DNA of 64,000 nucleotides from Fallopia convolvulus (taxonomy: Eukaryota > Streptophyta > Magnoliopsida > Caryophyllales > Polygonaceae): NCBI GenBank assembly GCA_964016875.1, contig OZ024733.1, forward strand, positions 19,651,824 to 19,715,823, written 5' to 3'. Of this stretch, positions 23,000-32,569 are shown one piece after another. Position 1 is the stretch's first letter, and the number at the start of each line of letters is the position of its first letter. The position numbers and the translations under genes are program-made. A model generated the notes under the pieces. It made no database searches, was not told where the DNA came from, and saw nothing but the letters and a program-made list of their open reading frames with translations.

Positions 23000-25975
23000 A
23001 ATATCCTTCAATGATGGTTCACATGCTTGAAGAGACTCTTGGATTATAGGGGCAACCTTGAAAACATCTATCACGGAAAAGGATGTTTGATGTAGTCACT
23101 AAAGTCATTGACGTTAACCCCTAAATTTTGATTTCTCCTTCTTTTATTATCTCTTCTATTGTATTTTTAAGGACATAGCAATCCTTAATCGGATAACTAC
23201 AAGTTGATGGTAAAGACAAAAATTTGGTTATTTGTCTCGTCGAACTCATTTGGCTTTTTTGGCTTTTGAAGCTAGTGTCAAAATTTTTGCATTCATCAAC
23301 TCACTAAATATCTCTTCCACATCATCATCGTCGAAAGAGTACTTCTTTTGTTTTCTTTCATGGAGAGATAGTATTTTGGTGAATTCTTGACTTTCCCTTT
23401 ACCTTGAGCCTTGGAGCTACTCTCATTTGAGGGTTTGTCATTAAGCTTGATAAGGTTGCCACAGACTCCTTTTTATTTTGTAGCTTGCTTGCCATCTTCT
23501 TTTTGAAACACATTAGCTTCAAGACAATTCGATCATTTCTTTTTCCAAGGAATTTAACATTGCAAGCCTTTGACACCAAATCACCAAAGGGATGAGGTTC
23601 AATGCAAACAACATGCTCATATTGGACGCAACTTGTTCATTTTTTTTCTTTAGGGCACCAGAGCCTTATACTTCTCCATATAATGATGAAATAGTTAACG
23701 AGCTCATTTGACCCTTGAAAGGTGTTTGTTAGGTCCATAGGAAATCGAGTTGCATCATAGCACGTTGGGTATGACTTTTTATACCCAAGCATAGGTAGAT
23801 TTTTTTATGCTTGAGATTCTTGTATCCCTTGAGCAATCATCTCCTAAATTTCTTGGAGAGGGATATTTGAGCTACCAATTGGACCTTCATCATTTAACCT
23901 TGCTCACTCTCATCTTAACTATTGACTTGATCCATGAGTAAAGCTTTTTTAGCATCCTTCTTGGCAAGTTGACTTTGCAATTCTTGAAGCTGCTCTTCAA
24001 TGGTCAATACAACAACACATTTTCTGTTCATCTTAGAGGATAAATTTTGTTTTTCTTTCCGTCTAGTATAAAGACGAACACTCATCCTCCTAGAAAATAG
24101 ATGCCAAGTCTCCATATAAGGGAGAACTTGTGTTTTTTTTCATGACCCATCTATCTTTCATGATAGGAGTAGATGGAGTTGTCGACCTTGAAACCATGTC
24201 ACTAGTAGATGACATTGGTTAAACACTTGTTCTTGTACATAGGCTCGTATATTTTTGAGGTTTGATCTTTTAAGATGTTGACCTTGATTGACCTCCTTTT
24301 TCTACACGAGCTTGAGAAACTTAACTAACTTGTTGAGTTTCTTGATCATTTTTAGATCGTGAAGGCTTCGTCATCTTGACCTCCAGGGTCTTTGATGGAA
24401 CCACCTCCAAATGAAATGACTTTTGATTTGTTGAACTCCTTTGATATTGAGAGTGATGGATCTTGTACAAACTTGTCTTGGGGTGTTGACTTGAGAAACA
24501 CCAACTGACTTCTTTGGTGGCGAAGGAGCAAGCTTGTCGAGTTTCCTCACCTTTTTGATGACTTGAACCATCTTTACTTCCACTCATTTTCTTCGACTTG
24601 TTAGCCTTTTTGGCGTTATTGGAAGGTTGAATGGGAGCGGTGACATTCCTACCATTAAGTCTTTATGACTTGGAAAGTATGTGCACTAGAAAGTCTAGTG
24701 AGAGAGCCTTTTGTCACTAACACATGGAGTGCTAATAACACTATCTTGTTGGAAATCGGGCTTGGTGCCATTAAAGTTATTCATGCACTTCTTTCCACTT
24801 GGGTGACCAAGTTGATATGTCTTGGATTCCTTACCCCCATGACTTGAAATTGCAGTAGGGCAATTAGGAACTCTTGTGAAAGTTTTTTTCCACGAACACT
24901 TGGAGTGGTAATGACACTAGCTTGTTGAAAATCAGGCTTGATGCCACTAAAGTTGATTGTTGAGCTTGTCGCCATTTGGATGACCAACTTGATTGGTTAT
25001 GCACTTCCTACCTCTATGAAAGAGTAGTGGAGGATTCTTTGACTTGGAGTCTTCATTTTCATCCCCCTTTATAGTAAAGAGTAATACTAATTTCTTCAAC
25101 CCTTTCTATAGTGGTAGAAATGGATCATATGAGCATCTGTCTAAGAGTGACCAGTGGAGGATTAAGTGTTGCCTCCTTTGAGTTAAAGAGGTCTTTTATG
25201 GCATTCCACATAGTTGCCTTGAAGTATTGTTGGAGACTCCGCTAACTTGAGTAGTGGCCTTGTCTTGGAACGTTTCAAAACATTCTTGTGACTTCTCCTT
25301 TTGTAAGATGTTTTGGCCTTTTTGACCTTGGGAATAGCTCATATGGTATTTGTAGGAGGGTTGTTCACCATTCCACTTGATGATGATAGGTCTTTGAGCA
25401 CTCCAGGTAACGGGCTTTGAGCCACTAATGTCACGGTTGTCATTGTAACCAATTGCTTCGAATCAAGGCTTGTTGCTTTTTGAAGGTAGGCTTGTTGCCC
25501 TTGAAATGAATTAAATTTTCCACCTCTAGGTGGCAAAGCAGGTTGAAGGTGTTCCCACAATGGAATCTCAACATGGATTGCTTTGTTGGAAGCAATGACC
25601 ACCTTGAAGGACCTTCGATAGACCCATCAACCCTCTTCTTCTTTGAAACTACTTTTCTTCATTGGCGGGGACTTGATTGAGTCGATTCTTGATGAGATTC
25701 ATCTTTAGCCTTAGTGACTTGAATGGTTGTCCCATGAAACTTGCCCCTATGCTTTTGTGGCATCCATTTGGCGGATGCCCCCTTTTCTAAGTATTGAAGA
25801 AATCCATAGTCGTTGTTAAGAGGGATTTCGATGGAGCTCAAGTCTCGATCAATGTTTGAATACCACCTTGAAGTTCTTTTGGAGAACAAATCATCCACGC
25901 TTGACATGGAAGGTAAGCGATAGCTAGTTAAACATGACAATCGCTCCAGGTGCAATTTTTTTCGCAACAAATGAG
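23000..25975 (-). pseudogene. Gag-like region, copy B (tandem duplicate)
   Basis: Repeats the order of copy A. The pieces are: a start segment 25970-25659 with an AKWMPQKHRGKFHGTTIQV stretch matching the frame near 22850 in copy A; Lys/Ser-rich middle pieces (25602-25339, 24587-24321); an EEQLQELQSQL coiled-coil fragment (24115-23915); and a run at 23360-23300 matching the gag C-terminal type segment of copy A. It is more decayed than copy A. Two diverged copies in direct order indicate an old tandem duplication of the internal region. Confidence 0.6.
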
Positions 25976-26026
25976 CTCAAATATTAGTATCAATATTATT
26001 AATCAAAATAACAAAGAAAGAAAAGA

Positions 26027-26045
26027 GTCCCACTGGGCGTGCCAA
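26027..26045 (-). other. Primer-site-like TTGGCACGCCCAGTGGGAC
   Basis: The minus strand carries this phrase four bases inside an LTR end candidate (CCTAACA, + coordinates 26051 onward). The same phrase marks the start of the interior in many plant Tat/Ogre-like gypsy elements. Orientation agrees with the minus-strand gag-like frames to its left. The matching tRNA is not identified here. Confidence 0.6.
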
Positions 26046-26126
26046 AAATATGTTAGGCAAAAATTGTTAAAAGAAAACAACAATGCACAAACACATCTCA
26101 TATGATTTTTAAGTTCGACCCTTATT

Positions 26127-27546
26127 TGTACATCTTTACAACTCTATTAATAATATAGACAAATTGGAGATTTTTGAGTTTAATTTCTGATTTGGGCTGC
26201 ACCCGAGTTATGACGGGTTGCCTACGTATCTCCTTAAAGAGAATCAAGCCTTACGTAGTTCAGAAGTTTAATTTTTGGTTGGATTTCCATGCATCAGAGA
26301 AACAAGCCTAAACCTACCTTCTAGGAAGGGTTGCCTAAGCTCGGTTCAACTATCATTTGCATGGCGTGAATAAAACTAAACCCACCTTCTAGGAAGGGTT
26401 GTTTAATTTCTCCACTATTTATTTTGGTTCGATTTTTATTTTTAATTTGGGTGTGACTGAATCCGATACCCATTTGGGTTTGATGTCGGATTTCCTACGT
26501 ACCCGTTGAGGGGATCAAGTCTACGTAGTTCTTTAGCTTTGGATTTGAATTTGGGATTTAGCGACTGTACTCGATTGAATTTAATATCGAGTTACCTACA
26601 TAACCTTTTATAGGCATCGAGTCCTTATGTAGTTCTAAAAAGAACATATTTTAATTTGAGGTTGTGATTGAACTCGACGAGCATTTGCTTTATATCGAGC
26701 TTCCTACGTACCCTTTTGAAAGGGATCAAATCGTCGTAGTTTGGCCAAGAACACATTTTAATTTGAAGTTGTGATTGAACCCGACGAGCATTAGCTATAT
26801 GTCGAGCTTCCTACGTACCCTTTTGAAAGGTATCAAATCATACGTAGTTCCGCTAGAACACTTTTGAGTGTTGATTTAGGTCTGTGTTTTTTTTTAATCT
26901 TGGAATTGTGACTGAATTCGAGACTCGTTTGGATTTAGTGTCGAATTTCCTATGTACCCGTTGAAGGGATCAAGTCTACGTAGTTCTTTCAAAAACAACC
27001 ACCTTTTATATTTGATGTTATTTAATTTGAGAGTTGTGATTGATCTTGGCACATGTTTGATTTTGTACCAAGTTTCCTACGTAGTCCATAGAAGGACATC
27101 AAGTCATAACGTAGTTCTTAAAGAGGTATTTTTAATTTCATAACCCAAATTAATTATGACTAATGAGATTTTTAGACCAAGCTTTGTGCTTTAAATGATA
27201 CTAATTTTATATTAGTCATAAATAATTTTGAGAATATGGGTTATGCATGCATAATTAATTAATTATGCTTTGAACTTAACTATTTGAATGGTCTTGACCA
27301 CTTTGGTTTTATGTTGTACATATGTTCAAGCTCATATTTGCTATATTATGACAACAAACAAAAAAAATCAGTAGGCATATATTTATGGAGTACGAATCTC
27401 ATATACGTACTATATATATACACCTCTTTAATGTGAATTTACTCTTGAACAAGAATTTGGTGATATGTCTACTACATTTTTTTAACAGTAGCCACTTTTG
27501 TTTTTCTTTTACTCATATTTATTTGAATATTAAATATGAGCCAACT
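26127..27546 (-). repeat. LTR-derived direct repeat, right copy
   Basis: Right partner of 13106-14538, same orientation, beginning TGTACATC and ending GAGCCAACT. It contains the same seven CTACGTA...TACGTAG modules and two CCCACCTTCTAGGAAGGG segments. The LTR appears to extend on both sides (26051-26126 and 27547-29097) beyond what the left copy preserves. Confidence 0.85.
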
Positions 27547-29097
27547 CTAAAACATATGCATGGCTTCAATTTTTTTCTCCATTTGTGATTTTATTCAAGC
27601 AAAAATAACTCAACAACATATATAATATATGTGATCGTGCACATATGTACTTTTTGAACGTGTCATTCCTTGAATCCCTGTCATGGATAAACCCTACTGC
27701 AATTTTAATAGCAGTAAGCAATGTAGACATGATTTTGCCACTTTAATATGCATATCCATGGGCTTGTGATTTTAACCCGACACCAAGGTCGGTTATAATT
27801 GAGAAACGAACCCATTTCGGTATGAGAAATGAATCCGTTTCGGTATGAGAAACGAAACCGTTTCGGGTATGAGAAACGAACCTGTTTCGGGATGAGAAAC
27901 GAATCCGTTTCATTATGAGATGAGAAACGAACCCGTTTTGGTATGGGAAACGAATTCGTTTCGGACAATAAAAACGTCATGTCTTTAAAGATATGTTTTG
28001 TTTGAACTTCGATGAAACATCGTGCCTCTAAAGAGAGACATTTTGTTTCAATTTTACGTCCAATGAAACATCCGACCTCTAAAAAGAGACCCTTTGTTTC
28101 GATTTTTTAATCATTTGATGAGACACTCTGTTTCGATTTGAAGCCATTTCGGTATGAGAAACGACCCCATTTCGGTATGAGAAACGAACCCATTTCGATA
28201 TGAGAAACAAACCAATCACAAGCCCAACCTCTTATTATTTTCATGTTGCAGACGGTTAAGAAGTCTAATGAGGGGATTTTGGTTTAGAATCCCCCTTTCT
28301 CTTTCTCTGTTTCTTGCTTGTGTCTGTGCATATTTGTTGTTGGAAGAAGACAAGAAAGCGGACCTCCCTTCTCCTTAGCCCATCAACTCCCCTCCTTTTC
28401 TAAAGTAGGGGTTGAAGATCCCCTTTAATATGAGGAGGACAAGGCAATTAATTGCCTTCCATTTTGAGCCGGCCATTAGCCTCTCCACGTTACATGTTGT
28501 AACGTCTAGTATGACTCATGAGAATGCAAACGTTTTCTTTTCAATATGGATTTGCATTACCACTTAGCAATTGCACCATTAAATGCACATAAATATTTGT
28601 GCTGGTTTTTAATTTAATTTGTGCATTCATTTACGTTTTTTCCAGCTGAGCATGTATGTATGTACATATAAGAGATTACATGTAAAAGATTTGGCATAGC
28701 ATTGGACATGCAAGACATACAATTGGATTTTGTACATAATAATTCTAAAATTATTACGTAACTTTGGCATTAATCCCCTCTAATCTCCCTTTATTATAAA
28801 ATTTGGCTAGGAAATATTATTCTATGGAGAATAATGGACAGGTTGAAAATATTATCAACCACCCACTAATTAATCTTTGGCATTTAAATTTATTGGGTCT
28901 AGATTGGTATAAGACTTGTCAATATATAAATGTCATAATTCAAACTATGGGTCCAATTCAATCATACCCATAATTAAACTATGTTATTTTAGCCAAATCA
29001 CGAAAAAGACAATTTCATGAAAATTTACCCCCAAACACATTCATATATAGATTTTATTTGCATATTATAATAGATAATCAATCATAAAAATCCCCCA
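27547..29097 (-). repeat. Outer part of right LTR, no gene
   Basis: AT-rich, non-coding, with two minisatellite clusters (27801-27964, 28145-28208) and a diverged GAAACAT...AAAGAGA repeat between them (28000-28140). The minus-strand frame 27705-27980 is a translation of the minisatellite. The block ends CCCCCA before the TATTT flank. Confidence 0.5.
27801..27964. repeat. Minisatellite with GAAACG/CGTTTC dyads
   Basis: About six units of roughly 26 bp, each reading GAGAAACGAA-CCCGTTTCGGTAT with small changes. Each unit holds an imperfect palindrome (GAAACG near CGTTTC). A second cluster of about 2.5 units is at 28145-28208. Confidence 0.85.
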
Positions 29098-29234
29098 TAT
29101 TTTGATTACATGGTACGCAAGTAAAACACTTATACACGAGTCTTTGTGGGATCGACCCTTACTTACCATTCTATTGAGTTTTGGTAAAGTTAAGGTTTTT
29201 TTGATAGGTAAAACGACTGAAAAATACCTCATCA
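29098..29234 (+). mobile_element. Athila-like LTR, right piece
   Basis: Contains TCTTTGTGGGATCGACCCTT and ends CTCATCA five bases before the primer site at 29239. It appears to continue the LTR piece 11990-13105, interrupted by the minus-oriented element. ORF 29102-29344 is a by-product. Confidence 0.55.
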
Positions 29235-29238
29235 AATT

Positions 29239-29254
29239 TGGCGTCGTTGCCGGG
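29239..29254 (+). other. Primer binding site, tRNA-Asp type
   Basis: TGGCGTCGTTGCCGGG has one difference from the TGGCGCCGTTGCCGGGG of Athila/Tat gypsy elements, which is complementary to plant tRNA-Asp. It sets the + orientation of the outer element. Confidence 0.75.
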
Positions 29255-29459
29255 AACTCGTTGCTATTTGTGTGTTATTTTTGGTGTTGTGAACCTATCT
29301 TACGGTTCATAACACCCGCGTTAGTAATCAATTGCTATGTTTGAGTGTAGACAACTATATGATGAATACTTTCATGTGTATTTTTCTAGACTGCAACTAT
29401 ATTTTCATAAACTTGGTACTTGAGGCTATCAACCCTCTAAGAGGGATTTATGTCAATTC

Positions 29460-29792
29460 ATGCTAGACAGTATGAATTCTGATACTCGACAGCTGGCTGA
29501 GTACATGAGCTATTATAGGCTTTGGTGTATGAGACATAAAGAGTGTTGGGACTTCTTTTGCTACATGAGTCATCAATGTATGCAGGTTGAATTATCTACT
29601 CAAGTGACCCATCTAGTTGAGACTTTTGACATTCTTCTTGAGGATATGATTCGGAATATAGTTGCAAGGACAAACAATATGAAATGGGATGTCATATTGG
29701 AATCAAATACTCTTGAGATGGACTCCCAAATGCAAGTTGAGGAGGAATCCACTACACTTGTATTAGGATATGGAGAGGACTTTGATATATAA
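29460..29792 (+). CDS. Unrecognised 110-residue frame in retroelement interior
   Basis: Starts MLDSMNSDTRQLAEY and ends in an acidic stretch (DMIRN... to YGEDFDI). It lies about 205 bases downstream of the primer site, where gag would begin. No zinc knuckle or major-homology signature is visible. It may be a gag remnant or chance. Low confidence that it is or was expressed. Confidence 0.25.
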   Translation: MLDSMNSDTRQLAEYMSYYRLWCMRHKECWDFFCYMSHQCMQVELSTQVTHLVETFDILLEDMIRNIVARTNNMKWDVILESNTLEMDSQMQVEEESTTLVLGYGEDFDI

Positions 29793-30358
29793 TATGATTT
29801 TACTCATATACTTCAACTTGAAGAGAGCACAAGGAGCCGAGTGCAATCTCTATTGATATTAAGAGGCCTATAGAACCAAGTGACCTTAAGGTTGGTGCTA
29901 GAGAATACTCAAGTTTCATCTTTGAAGAAAGTGGTAATGATGACAAGTACTTTGACCCATATTGTAAGTATTTTGTAACCCCACCACTTGTGCTGAATTT
30001 ATTTGAGCATATGCTATGTCATGCCAATTGGGAACACATGTTTGATAAGTTAAAATGGTCTTTGAAAGTTATATTATGCATCTTTAATTTATCATGGTGT
30101 TACTTATGCTTTCTTAAGATGTGTGCACAGGGGTTTGACAGCTTATTAAGGGTATTAACAATGTCTAATCTTGTCAATTCATGCTTAAGGTCAAGCTAAT
30201 AACGTTAAACAAGCGCTTCTTGGGAGGGCAAACCAAGGATTAGAGTAGATTTATTTTTCAGTAATAATCTTTTGCTTTTATAGGTAGTTTTTTTAGTATA
30301 GCAGATATCACAAGTACGAAGAATGATACCCCGAAGAAATCAGAGGAGTGCGGGCAAG

Positions 30359-30502
30359 GGGGCCCAAGACGCGACCGCGTCTTGCTGGCCCGACCCACGT
30401 CAGCCGACAGAGAGTAAGAAAGAGGATGCGGGCATAAAAGGCCAAGACGCGACCGCGTCTTGGCGGACACGACCGCGTCTTGGCGGACACGACCGCGTCC
30501 CA
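30359..30502. repeat. GC-rich palindromic repeats
   Basis: CAAGACGCGACCGCGTCTTG, itself nearly palindromic, occurs at about 30365 and 30433. From the second copy a 20-bp unit ending GACCGCGTCTTGG repeats almost three times to 30502. It stands out sharply from the AT-rich surroundings. ORFs 30258-30583 on both strands are shadows of it. Confidence 0.85.
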
Positions 30503-30660
30503 TGGCATCGAGTTTGCGCTAACGAGGTCTGCTTCAAGTTCCATCCTAAAGTCGTACACACCGTCGTTGGATTTCCCGCCTAACTCGAATTACTAGAGTT
30601 TTGTATGTATTTCTCTTCTTTTTTTCCTTTTTACTTTACTTTGGGGACAAAGTAAGTTTT

Positions 30661-31046
30661 ACGCATGGGTGAAGGGATTTACTTGTTTGCATTGCATGTA
30701 GTTGCATTAGTTTACGAGTTGATCATAAGAGTACGTGTTTTTTAGAGCTGTGTGTGATCGAAGCTAGTAGAAGATAGACACACGAGGATAGCTTAATAGA
30801 GGTGTGGACGATGTCAGGTTCGTGGGTCGAAGAAGCTAGTCCAAGTTGATTAAAGACGTTCGACGCTTAGGAACATTATGTTCGTCCCTAGGAGCTGTGT
30901 ACACCTAGAAACCTAAGGTTTGAGTTTGTAAGTTCGTTTCTGTAATATCCCTCTCCTTAATAAACATAAATAAACATGTGTTCGTAGTTAAAATTTTGCT
31001 TTCTAGTCTAGTTTCGATGACGAAACTCTTTTTAAGGGGGTACTAT
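30661..31046 (+). other. Retroelement 3' interior and polypurine tract
   Basis: Non-coding. A GATGACGAAACTCTTTTTAA phrase followed by GGGGG (31013-31040) immediately precedes an LTR start at 31047, the usual layout of the polypurine tract of Tekay/Del-type gypsy elements. The join between the outer Athila-like piece and this piece is not resolved. Confidence 0.45.
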
Positions 31047-31685
31047 TGTAATATTCCTCTTTTTCAAAATAAAGGAAGAACATTATTGAAATTACTTCTC
31101 TAATAATATATGACTCGTTACAATTTATTTTGTTCTCTGTTGTATAAGAAGAGCATGAAATAAAATATAACTTGTAGAAAAAGTAAACCAATAAATATTT
31201 TTGAACATGTAAAATATATAATCCAAATAATAAATTTGGAAGATAAGCTAGGGAGGAATAATCATAATTTAAATAACTTTATAGTTGAAAAAGGGGCGAA
31301 AATGGATGAAATTTTGGGCACTTTTCATAATTACCCTTAAATACTGGGTAGCCGTGTGTAAATAACCAAAATATATACAACTCCATTCGGTTTTCTTGTT
31401 CTAAGAGAATCCAATCATGTAAAGCCCAATTCGAATTCGTTTCTTATCCAAATTCAATTCCAAATGAACCAGGATAATCTTCTAGAAGTTATCTACAAAA
31501 ACCCTCAATAAAGTTGGTAAATTTTTTAGAAAATCTTATATAATTCTAAACTAGAAGATAAGAGGTTGTTTAAACGCGTTTTCGATTTAAGATAGGATTT
31601 TTTATCCGATTTGAGGTGCGTTTTGGCCGGAATTTTTCTTGGAGACGAACCTTTGAAAACCCCGAACCCTTCCCTATAAATAGAT

Positions 31686-31693
31686 ACTGGAAC
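31686..31693. repeat. hAT target-site duplication, left
   Basis: ACTGGAAC, identical to 37347-37354. The uninterrupted right palindrome arm has a single copy of this octamer at the same place (about 38315-38322, inverted). Confidence 0.93.
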
Positions 31694-31760
31694 CAAAGAC
31701 GGAGCTGAGGGGGGCTTGAGTGGGCCAGTGCCCCCCCTTCAATTCTAAGAAATTTTTATA
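31694..31760 (+). repeat. hAT left terminal and subterminal region
   Basis: Starts CAAAGACGGAGCTGAGG and contains a C-run, GCCCCCCCTTC, at about 31730. It mirrors the right end with two mismatches in the first 11 bases. Confidence 0.85.
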
Positions 31761-32569
31761 CAGAGTAGTGTATTGAAGGTGATAGAAGTTGCACTGCACA
31801 ACTCAACAATGGGGAACGGCTGAATGGAGAAGAAGGGTTGAGTGAGGTTTTTTTTTCTGTTTTAAAAAATAAATTCAGAACGACATCGTTTTGTTAAAAT
31901 TTTAGAATCATCCATTTAATAAAATTAAAAAAAATAAATGACAATAAAAAGCTCAAAAGGCTGTAAATTAAGCAAACTTCACACGCGACTTTCCGAGTCT
32001 TCCATCTCACGACTAGACAAGCAAGACTGCCAGGGTAGGAGCTCTCTGGATCTTCACCGGCGATCAATCCCGGCGTCCCGCGGCCCCGCCTCCGTCCTCT
32101 GGCCACCATCCCACCACCGTTTTGGTTCTTCTCAAATCCCAAATTGATTACTTTGATTCTGATTTTGTAACTCAATTTTTATTTTAGGGTTTTGTCGGTA
32201 TATACAGGGCTTTTAATTTGTTAATGCTAATTAGCTTAAATTTAACTATGAATTAGATATATTAAGCTGATTTTGGAATTGATTAACAAATAATGAAAAT
32301 TAGATATCGAATTCAAGATGGAGACGGAAGAGGATGTTCTGTCTTCTGTTGCCCACTACTTAAATCTCTGCAATTCATAATAACAGATTTTGCTTGATAT
32401 ATATTTGACTAATTGACATTAATTTATTATCAAATATCAAGGGGGTTAGTGGGTTGATTTTGGTATTGCTAATTCATTATTTAATATCAAGTGTGCAGTG
32501 TGCTGATTTTGATATTATTAATTAAGTGGGCTGATTTTTGTTTGAATTGATTGTTTGTTTGTTAGGATT

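Larger units (their letters stand above)
13106..29097 (-). mobile_element. Large Tat/Ogre-like non-autonomous element, minus-oriented
   Basis: On the + strand it starts TGTACATC and ends CCCCCA, and is flanked by CATTT (13101-13105) and TATTT (29098-29102), a TSD with one mismatch. Direct repeats at 13106-14538 and 26127-27546 are parts of its LTRs. Read on the minus strand, the right LTR is followed by a TTGGCACGCCCAGTGGGAC segment (26027-26045), then a gag-like region and no polymerase of its own. Another gypsy fragment (14555-18690) is nested inside. One problem: the left repeat stops 75 bp short of the LTR end implied by the primer-like site at 26051, so the left end is truncated or rearranged. 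Confidence 0.5.
29255..30660 (+). mobile_element. Interior of outer Athila-like element, no pol
   Basis: Only about 1.4 kb lies between the primer site and a TTTGGGGACAAAG purine stretch (30639-30651) that resembles the polypurine-tract region of such elements. It holds one 110-codon frame (29460-29792) with no recognisable domain, and a GC-rich palindromic repeat cluster (30359-30502). No gag, protease, RT or integrase motif is seen, so this was a large-retrotransposon-derivative type, non-autonomous copy. Confidence 0.45.

Noticed and set aside
27705..27980. Minus-strand ORF of 91 codons with repeated SHTEMGSF-like units
   Set aside because: It is a translation of the GAAACG minisatellite.
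32555..32569. Extending the hAT transposase start upstream of the ATG
   Set aside because: The codon at 32555 is TTG, and a splice-acceptor-like TTTGTTAG lies there; the ATG at 32570 is preferred.
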